This document shows positions 32,361-41,709 of a stretch of 61,421 bases of DNA, one piece after another. Under the pieces are notes generated by a model. The model had not been told where the DNA came from. It saw only the letters and a list, made by a program, of their open reading frames with translations, and did no database searches. The translations under genes and the position numbers were made by a program. The stretch is from the NCBI GenBank assembly GCA_023443725.1, contig JAEZTF010000002.1, forward strand, positions 1 to 61,421. Direction: 5' to 3'. Positions within the stretch are counted from its first letter, which is position 1; every line of letters starts with the position of its first letter. The DNA is from Candidatus Parcubacteria bacterium. Lineage in GTDB: Bacteria; Patescibacteriota; Microgenomatia; UBA12405.

Positions 32361-33089
32361 ATGAGCAAAATTTTAATTCCAGAGCTTTCAGTTTTTTATC
32401 CTTGCTACAATGAAGAGAAAAATATTAAAAAAACAGTCGATAAGACAGTACCTGTATTAAACAAAATTGCCAAAAAATGGGAAATTATTTTAATAAATGA
32501 TGGTTCCAAAGATAACACTGCTTCAGTTTTAGAATCTATTAAAAAAGAGTACTCTCCCAACATAAAAGTCATTACTCACAATCCTAATCGTGGCTATGGA
32601 GCTGCCCTAAAATCAGGTCTCTATAATGCTAAATACCAATGGATTACGTTTACCGACTCTGATGGTCAATTCGATTTTTCTGAAATTGTTAATTTACTTG
32701 ATAAACAACAAAAAACCCAAGCAGATATTGTCATTGGTTATTATCTTTCTCGAAAAGTTTCCAAAGCTACTATCATTACCTCCAAAATATGGGAATTGAT
32801 TGTTTTTATCCTTTTTGGTTTACGAGTTACCGATATTGATTGTGGTTTTAAGTTAATTAATAAAAAAGTTATTAATACTATTCCCAAACTTGAAGCAGAA
32901 AGGGGAGCCTTTATTAGTAGTGAATTTTTAATTAAAGCCAAAAAATCTGGCTTTAAAATAGTTGAAATTGGAGTTCATCATTATCCCCGTGTTGAAGGTC
33001 AAGCTACTGGTCGAAATATTAAAGTAATATTAAAAAGCTTTTCTGATCTCTTCCGTTTGTGGTTTAAAATCAATTTTCATCGTGCTTAA
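32361..33089 (+). CDS. GT2 glycosyltransferase, polyprenyl-phosphate sugar synthase-like (DPM/GtrB type)
   Basis: 242 residues from ATG 32361. It begins ELSVFYPCYNEEKNI, the nucleotide-sugar-binding start of GT2 enzymes, with INDGSKDNT, the metal motif DSDGQFD near 105, and TDIDCGFKLINK, which is typical of DPM1-like enzymes. There are no C-terminal membrane segments. Such enzymes make polyprenyl-phosphate-linked mannose or glucose in the cytoplasm, the donor used by GT-C transferases such as the one that follows. An upstream in-frame start at 32316 was rejected because the -10 box lies inside it. Confidence 0.87.
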   Translation: MSKILIPELSVFYPCYNEEKNIKKTVDKTVPVLNKIAKKWEIILINDGSKDNTASVLESIKKEYSPNIKVITHNPNRGYGAALKSGLYNAKYQWITFTDSDGQFDFSEIVNLLDKQQKTQADIVIGYYLSRKVSKATIITSKIWELIVFILFGLRVTDIDCGFKLINKKVINTIPKLEAERGAFISSEFLIKAKKSGFKIVEIGVHHYPRVEGQATGRNIKVILKSFSDLFRLWFKINFHRA

Positions 33090-34560
33090 AACTATTTTAA
33101 AAAAATATTGGTTATTGGTCTTAATTGTTTTAATCGGGTCTTTTTTACGTCTTTACAGAATCGGAGGTTACATGGAGTTTATGGGTGATCAAGGTCGTGA
33201 TGTCATTATTCTTAAAGATTTTTGGCAAAATGGTAATTTATTTTTTATTGGACCTCAAACCAGTATTGGCAATATGTACTTAGGACCTTGGTTTTACTAT
33301 CTCATCTCACCAGCTCTTTTGATTTCTAATTTTAATCCGGTTGGGCCTGCTGTTTTTATTGCCCTTTTAAATATTTTAACTATATATGTATTGTATTTTG
33401 TTGGTAATAAATGGTTTTCAAAATCAGTTGGTTTAATTTCAGCCCTTCTTTTTGCCATTTCTCCTGTTGTTATTAAATACTCCAATTTCATCTGGAATCC
33501 CAATATTATGCCTCTTTTTAGTCTTTTATTTATTTATTTCTTCTTTGAAGGTTTTAATTCCAAGAAATTTCATTATTTTCTTTATGCTTCGTTATCTTTT
33601 GTTATGGTCATCAATAGTCATTATTTAGGTTTAGCTCTTTTACCCTTAGTTGGCATTTATTGGCTCTATTCATTAATTAATTTTCTTAGAAAAAAATCAA
33701 AATTTCTTAAACCATTTTTATTAAATACTTTTTTTGCCTTTATTATTTTTGGATTATCTTTAACTCCTCAAATACTTTTCGACATCAAACATAATGGTCA
33801 AAATATCAAAGCCTTAACTACTTTCTTTACTCAAAGAGAGACTACTGTTAATCTAAAACCATATAAAGCCATTCCTGTTGTTCCTTTGCTTTTTGATCAA
33901 ATCAACACTCGGCTTTTAGTTGGGAAAAATGAAACAATTGGCATAATTATCACTATTTTATTAGCTTTTGGAATTTTAATTTTATTGGTCAAACCAAAGA
34001 AACAAAAATTTAATTTCTGGGTAGTATTAGGTTGGTATTTATCAGGAATAATCGCTTTAGCTTTATACAAACAACATATTTACGATCATTATTTTGCTTT
34101 TTTATTTCCAGTTGCTTTTCTTTTTATAGCCATTTTAATCAATAAGTTTAAAATTATTGGCATTCCGATTTTAGTTTTATTGGTAGTTTTTTCTTTAATC
34201 GAAAATCCATTGCGCTATTCACCGAACTATCAACTTCAACACAGTCGCAATTTAGCTAATTCAATAAATCAAAACTTATCCCAAGACGACGGTAAATTCA
34301 ATGTTACTATGTTAGCCTCATATAATGATTTTCGAGCTCAAGCTCCACGTTATTTTATAAATTCATCAAATTTACTTTCTCAAGAAGATTATCCTTCAGC
34401 CAAAACCTTATTTGTGATTCTAGACGATCCATCAAAGTGGAAACTAGGTATTGATTCTGATATTTGGGAAATCAATGTTTTTAAACAAAATTCAAAATAT
34501 ACTTCCTCTAGTTTTACCAGTTCAGATGGCACTCAAATTGTAAAATTGACCAAGCAATAA
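33082..34560 (+). CDS. GT-C type polytopic membrane glycosyltransferase (DQxRD subfamily)
   Basis: 492 residues with about ten or more membrane segments from residue 10. The first outer loop carries FMGDQGRDVIILKDFW and IGPQTSIGNMYLGPWFYY, almost the same pattern as the gene at 6548-8065, so this is a distinct GT-C subfamily. A soluble C-terminal part follows the last membrane segment (about 390-492). It starts with GTG, overlapping the preceding sugar-phosphate synthase by 8 bases; the pair may supply and use the same lipid-linked sugar. Acceptor unknown. Confidence 0.78.
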   Translation: MLKTILKKYWLLVLIVLIGSFLRLYRIGGYMEFMGDQGRDVIILKDFWQNGNLFFIGPQTSIGNMYLGPWFYYLISPALLISNFNPVGPAVFIALLNILTIYVLYFVGNKWFSKSVGLISALLFAISPVVIKYSNFIWNPNIMPLFSLLFIYFFFEGFNSKKFHYFLYASLSFVMVINSHYLGLALLPLVGIYWLYSLINFLRKKSKFLKPFLLNTFFAFIIFGLSLTPQILFDIKHNGQNIKALTTFFTQRETTVNLKPYKAIPVVPLLFDQINTRLLVGKNETIGIIITILLAFGILILLVKPKKQKFNFWVVLGWYLSGIIALALYKQHIYDHYFAFLFPVAFLFIAILINKFKIIGIPILVLLVVFSLIENPLRYSPNYQLQHSRNLANSINQNLSQDDGKFNVTMLASYNDFRAQAPRYFINSSNLLSQEDYPSAKTLFVILDDPSKWKLGIDSDIWEINVFKQNSKYTSSSFTSSDGTQIVKLTKQ

Positions 34561-34573
34561 ATTAACTATTTTG

Positions 34574-34579
34574 TATAAT
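34574..34579 (+). promoter_or_regulatory. -10 box before the second DPM-like gene
   Basis: TATAAT 8 bases before the ATG at 34588, in the short gap after the GT-C gene; it predicts a leader of about 2 bases. Confidence 0.5.
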
Positions 34580-34587
34580 TAAAACAG

Positions 34588-35352
34588 ATGACCAAAATAT
34601 CTATTATTATTCCTTGCTACAACGAAGAGAATAATTTAAAAAAAGGTGTTCTTCAAGAAGTCTACGATTTCCTTATTACCCAAAAGTTTTCTTGGGAAGT
34701 TATAGTTTGTAATGACGAGTCTACTGACAATAGCCTTAAACTAGTTAAGAATTTTGTTTCCAAACATAAAAACTTTAAAGTTCTCGATTTACCTCATGGC
34801 GGCAAACCATCAGCAGTTTGGGGTGGAATCAAAGAAGCCAAATATCCTTTAATTCTTTTTACTGATATGGATCAATCCACACCTTTAAAAGAATTAAGCA
34901 AACTACTTCCTCATTTTGATCAAGGTTACGATGTTGTTATTGGTTCTAGAGGAGCCAATCGAGAAGGTAATTCGTTTATTAGAAAGCTTATGGCTAGGGG
35001 TTTTCTTTTAGGTAGAAGAATGGTGCTGCTACATAACATTATTGATACTCAGTGTGGTTTTAAAGCCATGAGGACTAATTTAGCCAAAAAAATATTTCCC
35101 GAACTTCAATTTTTTAAAGACAAATCAGAAAAAAAAGGTTGGCGAGTCTCTGCTTTTGATGTCGAACTTCTTTTTATTGCCCAAAAGAAAGGCAGTAAAA
35201 TAAAAGAAGTTGAAGTTGAATGGAAGAATGAAGATATTAGTACTACCAAAGGAGATGATTCTGTCCGTTTCAAACGTGAATCAAAACAAATGCTTCAAGA
35301 GATCATTCGTGTCATAAGCAACAATTTAAAAGGTGTTTATGATCAAAAATAA
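34588..35352 (+). CDS. GT2 glycosyltransferase, dolichol-phosphate-glucose/mannose synthase-like
   Basis: 254 residues. It has ISIIIPCYNEENNLKKGV, VCNDESTDNS, the metal motif TDMDQSTP near 96, VIGSRGANREG, and IDTQCGFKAMRTNLAKKIFPE, the pattern of ALG5/DPG-type enzymes. It should make a polyprenyl-phosphate sugar in the cytoplasm. It differs from the enzyme at 32361 in its longer C-terminal part (EVEVEWKNEDIST), so the two may make different donors. It overlaps the next GT-C gene by 14 bases. Confidence 0.87.
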   Translation: MTKISIIIPCYNEENNLKKGVLQEVYDFLITQKFSWEVIVCNDESTDNSLKLVKNFVSKHKNFKVLDLPHGGKPSAVWGGIKEAKYPLILFTDMDQSTPLKELSKLLPHFDQGYDVVIGSRGANREGNSFIRKLMARGFLLGRRMVLLHNIIDTQCGFKAMRTNLAKKIFPELQFFKDKSEKKGWRVSAFDVELLFIAQKKGSKIKEVEVEWKNEDISTTKGDDSVRFKRESKQMLQEIIRVISNNLKGVYDQK

Positions 35353-36871
35353 GTTTTTTCGTTTTTTTGTTGTTCTATTAGTAGTTGCACTTTATTTCTT
35401 TAGTCGTCTTCAAAATTTAACTTCCATACCAGTTTTCGGTGATGAAGCTATTTATATTCGTTGGGCTCAAATAATCAAATCAGAAGAAACTCTTCGTTTT
35501 ATTCCTCAGACTGACGGCAAACAGCCACTGTTTATGTGGCTAAATGCAGTTAGTTTGAAATTTATTTCCGATCCATTAGCTTCTGGTAGACTCATTTCTG
35601 TTTTTGCTGGTTTTGGAATTATCTTAATGCTCTTTTTTATTGCTCCTATAATTTTAAATTTTTCATCATCAGAAAAAAATATTTTTAAATTTATTTCAAA
35701 AAGTATTTCAATATATTTTTATCCAGCAATTTTAACTTCATTTATCTATTGTTTATTACCATTTACCTTTTTCTTTGATCGTATGGCTTTAGCCGATACT
35801 TTACTCTCATTTTTTGGGTTAACTTCTTTTTTATTTTCTCTGCTTTTATCTAAATATCCTCGTTTAGATTTATCGCTTATTCTAGGTGTTATTCTTGGTT
35901 TAGCTTGGTTAACCAAGTCGCCAGCTATCTATTTTATTGCCCTTTCTATAGGCACTTTTGTTTTTTTAAATTTAAACAAATTATCTTCAATATTTTTACC
36001 AATAATCTCTTCTTTGATTTCTTTTGTTATTTACAATATTCTTCGACTCGGACCTCAATTTCAAATGATTACACTTCGCAATCGTGATTATATTTGGTCG
36101 TTAAGTGAAGTTATCAAACATCCGCTAGACCCTCTTAAACCTCATTTAAGTGACACTTTGACTCTTTACCAACATTATATTTCTTGGCCTATTTTAATTT
36201 TAACTATTATTGGTGTTATTTTTTATTTTATTTTTAAAAATAAATTTCAAAAAATATTCTTAGTCATAATTTCCTGGTGGATTTTGCCCTTATTAGCCAA
36301 TGCTGCTTTTGCTAAAGTTTTTACTGCTAGATATATTCTTTTTACTTTACCAGCATTAATAATTATTATTTCTTTATCAATTTCCTTTCTAATTTCTAGA
36401 TTTAAATCATCATTACTCAAGTTAGTATTGTTGATTTTGATTTGTATTTTAAATATTAATTTTATTATTAAGTTATCAATTGATCCATTTCATCAAAAAT
36501 TACCCAGTACAGAAACAGGTTATCTTACTGATTGGACTTCAGGCTGGGGAATTAGTCAAGCCGCCGAATATCTAAAAGTCAGATCGCAAAAAGCTAATAT
36601 CATTGTTGGTACAGAAGGTAATTTTGGTACTCTTCCCGATGGTCTTCAAATTTACACTAACAAAGTTCCTCAATTAACCGTTATTGGTCTCGGTCTTGGT
36701 TTTACTAATACTCCATCAAATTTAGTTAATGCCAAAAAATATGGAGATGAAGTATATATTTTGATCAATAAATCTAGATTGAAAATTAATTCATCAGAAG
36801 TAAATCAAATGACTTTAATTAACTCTTTTAAAAAACCTCAAGACGACGAACTACTTTTATATCAGCTATAA
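35339..36871 (+). CDS. GT39-like membrane glycosyltransferase
   Basis: 510 residues from ATG 35339, with about ten membrane segments. The first outer loop carries IPVFGDEAIYIRWAQII (Asp-Glu pair as in the ArnT/PMT group), then DGKQPLFMWLNAV, the D.K.P pattern of the same group. The C-terminal part has GTEGNFGTLPDG and is soluble. A GTG two codons upstream is also in frame. It sits directly behind a lipid-linked sugar synthase, its probable donor source. Confidence 0.8.
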   Translation: MIKNKFFRFFVVLLVVALYFFSRLQNLTSIPVFGDEAIYIRWAQIIKSEETLRFIPQTDGKQPLFMWLNAVSLKFISDPLASGRLISVFAGFGIILMLFFIAPIILNFSSSEKNIFKFISKSISIYFYPAILTSFIYCLLPFTFFFDRMALADTLLSFFGLTSFLFSLLLSKYPRLDLSLILGVILGLAWLTKSPAIYFIALSIGTFVFLNLNKLSSIFLPIISSLISFVIYNILRLGPQFQMITLRNRDYIWSLSEVIKHPLDPLKPHLSDTLTLYQHYISWPILILTIIGVIFYFIFKNKFQKIFLVIISWWILPLLANAAFAKVFTARYILFTLPALIIIISLSISFLISRFKSSLLKLVLLILICILNINFIIKLSIDPFHQKLPSTETGYLTDWTSGWGISQAAEYLKVRSQKANIIVGTEGNFGTLPDGLQIYTNKVPQLTVIGLGLGFTNTPSNLVNAKKYGDEVYILINKSRLKINSSEVNQMTLINSFKKPQDDELLLYQL

Positions 36872-36872
36872 T
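36867..36872 (+). promoter_or_regulatory. Possible -10 box before the PTPS-related membrane gene
   Basis: TATAAT overlaps the upstream stop (TAA) and lies 13 bases before the ATG at 36886; the leader would be about 7 bases. Confidence 0.4.
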
Positions 36873-36885
36873 CTATTAATAAACT

Positions 36886-38640
36886 ATGTTTTTTAAAAAA
36901 ATAATCAAATCTAAATTTTTTTGGCCAATAATTACTTTTCTCCTAATAATACCAGCATTTTCATTTCTACTTAAACCTGGATACTACAATATGCATGACG
37001 ATATGCAAATGATTCGTCAACTAGAAATGGAGAAGTGTTTAGCTGATGGTCAAATTCCTTGTCGTTGGACTCCAGATTTAGGCTATGGCTATGGCTATCC
37101 ATTGTTCAATTTTTATCCTCCTATGCCATATATGGTTGGCCAAGTTTATCGTACATTAGGTTTTTCTTTTACTAATTCTGTTAAGGCCACTGCAGTCACT
37201 CAAATTATTCTTTCGGCTGCTTTTATTTATCTTTTATCTACTTCCATTTTTGGATCTATCGGTGGCTTTTTATCAGCTTTATTTTATACTTATGCTCCTT
37301 ATCATGCTCTCAATATTTATGTCCGAGGTGCTATGAACGAAGCATGGGCAGCTGTATTTTTCCCTTTAATATTTTATTTTTCTAGAAAATTAGTCTTAGA
37401 AGGTAAGTTTAAATATGTTTTAGGTTTATCTATCAGTTTTACCGGTCTTTTGTTGTCTCACAATCCTATGGCCTTAACTTTTACTCCCATACTTTTTGTT
37501 TGGGTTATGTTTTGGTTGTTTAGTAAATATAAAAAATCATTCGGTTCATTTTTAGTAAAAAAAATACCCACAATCATTAAGCTAACTTTTTCAGGTATTT
37601 TAGCTGCTGTATTAGCTGCTTTTTACACGCTACCAGTAATTTTTGAAACTAAATATGTCCAAATAAATACCATGTTTGAAGGTTATTATCATTTCTCAGT
37701 TCACTTTGCCACTTTATATGAACTATTTATTAGAAGCTTTTGGGGTGATGGTGCTTCAGTTTGGGGACCAAATGATGACATGTCTTTTGCTGTTGGTTAT
37801 CTTCATTGGATCATTCCGTTATTTATTTTAGGTTTTATTATTTTCCAAATTATTAAACATCGTCGTCATCTCAAAAAAATTGATTCAAAATATTGGTTAT
37901 TGGGTTTATTAATCTTGATGGGCTTGGGTACAGTTTTTATGACTCATAATAAATCTACTTTTATTTGGCTACTATTTCCCACTATTCAAAAAATTCAATT
38001 TCCTTGGAGATTTTTAAATCACTCTGTCTTTTTGTTTTCCTTATCAGCCGGAGGTTTAGTATTAATTTTAAATAAATTCCTTACCGATAAGATTAAATAC
38101 ATAATAATCACCGGTCTATCCATTATATTGATAATTATCAATGTTTCTCATTTTACCCCAATACATTATGGACCAATCACTGATGAACAAAAATTTTCCG
38201 GTAAAGCTTGGATTAATCAAGTTACCTCTGGTATCTACGATTATCTTCCCAAAACAGCTCGAATTGCTGCTCAAAGAGCTGCTAATCCCTTTGTTGATGA
38301 AATAGACGCAAATGTCACTTATCAACTAACTGATCAAAAACAGGGTAGTGATTGGTCATATTTCAAGATTAATCTCAATAAACCAGCCAAAGTTACTCTT
38401 TCACAACTCGCTTTTCCAACTTTTGTAGTTACCGACAACGATAAGCCGATTGATTATCAAATTGAACCTGAAATTGGTAGGATAGTGGTTAATTTATCAG
38501 CCGGTGATCATCAAATTTTTGTCAAATTCACCAATACTCCAATCAGGACAATTTCTAATTATGTTTCACTGGTTGGTTGGATATTTGTTTTATTATTTTT
38601 CTCTAAGCCACTATGGAAACGGTTGATATACAGGAAATAA
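36886..38640 (+). CDS. PTPS-related-domain polytopic membrane protein (GT-C-like)
   Basis: 584 residues with about ten membrane segments. The first outer loop has MHDDMQMIRQLEMEKCLADG and then QIPCRWTPDLGYGYGYPLFN, the hallmark of the membrane family called 6-pyruvoyl-tetrahydropterin-synthase-related, which is built like GT-C enzymes. Asp residues in this loop would serve catalysis. The C-terminal part (about 430-555) is a soluble beta-rich domain (FKINLNKPAKVTLSQLAFP). A role in sugar transfer is inferred from its family and position. It overlaps the flippase gene by 28 bases. Confidence 0.75.
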   Translation: MFFKKIIKSKFFWPIITFLLIIPAFSFLLKPGYYNMHDDMQMIRQLEMEKCLADGQIPCRWTPDLGYGYGYPLFNFYPPMPYMVGQVYRTLGFSFTNSVKATAVTQIILSAAFIYLLSTSIFGSIGGFLSALFYTYAPYHALNIYVRGAMNEAWAAVFFPLIFYFSRKLVLEGKFKYVLGLSISFTGLLLSHNPMALTFTPILFVWVMFWLFSKYKKSFGSFLVKKIPTIIKLTFSGILAAVLAAFYTLPVIFETKYVQINTMFEGYYHFSVHFATLYELFIRSFWGDGASVWGPNDDMSFAVGYLHWIIPLFILGFIIFQIIKHRRHLKKIDSKYWLLGLLILMGLGTVFMTHNKSTFIWLLFPTIQKIQFPWRFLNHSVFLFSLSAGGLVLILNKFLTDKIKYIIITGLSIILIIINVSHFTPIHYGPITDEQKFSGKAWINQVTSGIYDYLPKTARIAAQRAANPFVDEIDANVTYQLTDQKQGSDWSYFKINLNKPAKVTLSQLAFPTFVVTDNDKPIDYQIEPEIGRIVVNLSAGDHQIFVKFTNTPIRTISNYVSLVGWIFVLLFFSKPLWKRLIYRK

Positions 38641-40055
38641 AACACGTCACCACTAAAAACGTTTTATTTTTATCTCTAAGGAATATTGGTATTCAAGCTA
38701 TTTCTTTCATTGGTTTTTTTCTTTTAAGTGTTTTATTAGGTGCTGGTGATGTTGGTGTTTTTGCTATTGTTTCTGAATCTGTTGGCATTTTAGGTTATTT
38801 TTCAGATATCGGCTTAGCTGCTGCTCTAATTCAACAAAAAACTGAGGTTACAAAAGAAGATCTTCAAACAACTTTTACAATTCAACAAATACTAGTTGGA
38901 ATTGCTCTTATCGTAGCCTTTTTTATTGTTCGTGGTCGAAATCTAGGGTCTAATGAGTTATGGATTGTCGCTGCTCTTTGTTTTTCTTTTGCTGCTGCTT
39001 CTCTAAAAACTATCCCATCTGTTCTTTTAGAACGTCGTTTAAATTTTAAATTAATCTCTACTATTGATATTATCGAAAACGTTACTTTCTATATTTTTGC
39101 CGTTTTGTTCGCTTTTCTAGGATTTGGAACTCTTTCTTATGCTATTGCTACATTTATCAGAAGTGCTCTTGGTCTTATTATAATTTACAGTTTTAGTTCA
39201 TGGCAGATTGGATTTTCTCTTTCAAAAGATGTTGCCAAAAAATTATTTAAATACGGTATTCCTTATCAATTTAATTCATTCATTTCTGTTGCCAAAGATA
39301 AATTATCAAATCTTTTAGTCGCCGGTATAATTGGCACAACTTCATTTGGGCTTTTATCTTGGTCTCAAAAAGGTCCTCGCACACCTCTAAGTTTTATGGA
39401 TGCCATTATGAAAGTTACTTTCCCTACTTTTGCTCGTCTTCAAGATCATAAAGAATTATTAAAGAAATCTTTAGAAAAGAGTTTATATTTTATTGCTTTA
39501 GTTGTTTTTCCAGCCCTAATAGGAATTTCTTTTGTGGCTGTTGATTTTGTTTATATCGTTCCAAAATATACCAAATGGTTACCAGCAATATTTCCAATGT
39601 ACTTATATTCCTTTAACTATGCCATTGCCGCCATCACTACTCCTATAACCAATGCCTTCAATGCTATTGGTAAAATTACTTTGACTACTAAATTTATGAT
39701 TATGTGGACTGTTTTAACTTGGGTATTTTATCCGCTTCTTAGTTGGAAATTTGGTTATATTGGTACCGCTTGGGCAGCTGTTATCGTTAGTCTTAGTTCC
39801 TTTGCAGTTTGGATTGTCGCCAAAAAACATTTTGATCTAAACATATTTTATTCTATTAGAAAACCATTTTTAGGATCACTTTCCATAATTATAGTTTTAA
39901 CAACAATCAATCTTTTTTCTTTAAATCCCTTACTCAATATTGTTATTAAAATTATCTCTGGAGTGGTCACTTATGGTCTATTTTTATTTATTTTTTCTCG
40001 ACAAGAAATTAATTGGTTTATCAAACAACTTCAATGTCTAAAAAACAAAAAATAA
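38613..40055 (+). CDS. Wzx-type polysaccharide flippase (MOP superfamily)
   Basis: 480 residues with about 12-14 membrane segments evenly spread, as in PST-family flippases. Typical features are the start TTKNVLFLSLRNIGIQ, YFSDIGLAAALIQQK (as in WzxC-like proteins), YGIPYQFNSF near the middle and FPTFARLQDHKE. These carriers flip lipid-linked oligosaccharides outward. It is the only flippase in the window, so the glycan built by the neighbouring GT2/GT4 enzymes is its likely cargo. It overlaps genes on both sides. Confidence 0.88.
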   Translation: METVDIQEIKHVTTKNVLFLSLRNIGIQAISFIGFFLLSVLLGAGDVGVFAIVSESVGILGYFSDIGLAAALIQQKTEVTKEDLQTTFTIQQILVGIALIVAFFIVRGRNLGSNELWIVAALCFSFAAASLKTIPSVLLERRLNFKLISTIDIIENVTFYIFAVLFAFLGFGTLSYAIATFIRSALGLIIIYSFSSWQIGFSLSKDVAKKLFKYGIPYQFNSFISVAKDKLSNLLVAGIIGTTSFGLLSWSQKGPRTPLSFMDAIMKVTFPTFARLQDHKELLKKSLEKSLYFIALVVFPALIGISFVAVDFVYIVPKYTKWLPAIFPMYLYSFNYAIAAITTPITNAFNAIGKITLTTKFMIMWTVLTWVFYPLLSWKFGYIGTAWAAVIVSLSSFAVWIVAKKHFDLNIFYSIRKPFLGSLSIIIVLTTINLFSLNPLLNIVIKIISGVVTYGLFLFIFSRQEINWFIKQLQCLKNKK

Positions 40056-41692
40056 TTTTTATTTTAGTTTTTTTAATTTGTTTTTTTATTCAGATAATTC
40101 CAACAATTCGTAGTGGTCTTAGATATGATTATGGCCTTGGATTTTGGGGGAGTAATGGCCATGATGCTATTTGGCATTTAAGTTTAATTAATCACATAAA
40201 AAATCCACTCAAAATAGAACTTCCCATTTTTTCTGGAACATATCTAAAAAATTATCATCCATTTTTCGATATTTTAGTAGCTTTTTTAAGTAAGATTAGT
40301 CACCTCTCATCAATTAATTGGTATTTTCAAATATTCCCTGTTCTATCAACATTATTACTATTAATTACCTCTTATTTATTAGGTAAAAAGTTGACCAATA
40401 AATTTTATGGTGGTCTTTTGTTGATGTTTTTTAATTCATTTGCTAATTCGTTTGGTTGGATAATTTCTTTAATAAAATCAGGTCAAATAGGTGGAGAATC
40501 GTTCTTTTGGTCAATGCAGTCTGTTTCCAATCAGTTAAATCCACCATTTTTATTATCTTTAGTTTTTATAAATCTTTTATTACTACTTATCCTTAACACC
40601 AAAAACAAATACTTAATTTTGAAATATATTGCCATAATTTTAATCTTAGTCTTAACTCCTATCACTAAAGCTTATGGAGGAGTTGCTGTCTATTTAATTT
40701 TTGGATTTTATTCTTTGTCTTGTATTAAGAAGAACAAAAAACCTTTGATATTATTATTAATTTCACTTCCTTTAGCTTACTTAACTTTTTCTTTATACAA
40801 TCAAACTTCTGGCTCTCTTTTTATTTTTAAACCTTTTTGGTTTACCAATACTTTAATAGAGGCTCCAGATAGATTGTTTATTCCTAAATTAGTTAGTATG
40901 AGATATAGTCTAGAAGCTAGTGGGTTGGTCGGGCCAAGGTTGATTGCAATTTATTGTTTTTCCACTTTTATTTTTTATTTAGGAAATTTTTCATGGCGAT
41001 TATTAGGTATTTTTTCCATTAATAAATTCAAAAACATTGTCAAAACACCTTTATTACTAACCGTGATCATTACCGGACTTATTCCTTTACTTTTTATTCA
41101 AAAAGGAACTAGTTGGAACACAATTCAATTTATTTATTATTCTTTATTTCTTTCCAATATTTTTTTGGTTTTATTTTTAGTTCAAAAATCATCAAAATTA
41201 TTAATTTCATTAATAGTTTTTTTAACTTTAATTCCTTCAATAGAAGTTTTTAATACCTACTTGTCAAATCCAGCCCCAGCAAATTTACCTGTTTATGAAA
41301 TTGATGCTTTAAATCAATTATCAAAAGAACCTAGGGGTATTGTTTTAACTTATCCTTATGATAAATTTAAAAAAGAAAAACTTTCATCACCAATTCCTTT
41401 ATATGCCTATGAAACTACTGCTTATGTATCGGCATTTTCAAATAAAATTGTCTTTTTAGAAGATGAAATGAATTTAGATATTACTGGTTTTGATTGGAAA
41501 AATCGACGACTCGAATCAGAAAAATTCTTCAATACTAATGATGAATTTTTTGCTCGTGGGTTTTTAATAAATAATCAAATTGATTATATTTATTTAGTTA
41601 ACGATCAAAAATTACCGTTAAATGAGTCAAAACTTCAAATTAATCTAATCTTTGATAATGGCCAAGTTCGAATATATCAGGTACAAAGGTGA
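40034..41692 (+). CDS. Large polytopic membrane protein, GT-C-like
   Basis: 552 residues from ATG 40034, with a dozen or so membrane segments. The first outer loop has GLGFWGSNGHDAIWHLSLINH followed by PIFSGTYLKNYHPFFD; a His-Asp pair stands where GT-C enzymes carry an acidic pair. The soluble tail (about 430-552) includes LTYPYDKFKKE. The family is not certain, but size, layout and place fit a glycosyltransferase or a polymerase/ligase-like membrane enzyme. A TTG 21 bases upstream is in frame. It ends with TGA. Confidence 0.65.
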   Translation: MSKKQKIIFILVFLICFFIQIIPTIRSGLRYDYGLGFWGSNGHDAIWHLSLINHIKNPLKIELPIFSGTYLKNYHPFFDILVAFLSKISHLSSINWYFQIFPVLSTLLLLITSYLLGKKLTNKFYGGLLLMFFNSFANSFGWIISLIKSGQIGGESFFWSMQSVSNQLNPPFLLSLVFINLLLLLILNTKNKYLILKYIAIILILVLTPITKAYGGVAVYLIFGFYSLSCIKKNKKPLILLLISLPLAYLTFSLYNQTSGSLFIFKPFWFTNTLIEAPDRLFIPKLVSMRYSLEASGLVGPRLIAIYCFSTFIFYLGNFSWRLLGIFSINKFKNIVKTPLLLTVIITGLIPLLFIQKGTSWNTIQFIYYSLFLSNIFLVLFLVQKSSKLLISLIVFLTLIPSIEVFNTYLSNPAPANLPVYEIDALNQLSKEPRGIVLTYPYDKFKKEKLSSPIPLYAYETTAYVSAFSNKIVFLEDEMNLDITGFDWKNRRLESEKFFNTNDEFFARGFLINNQIDYIYLVNDQKLPLNESKLQINLIFDNGQVRIYQVQR

Positions 41693-41709
41693 TAAACTAA
41701 ACATATCTT

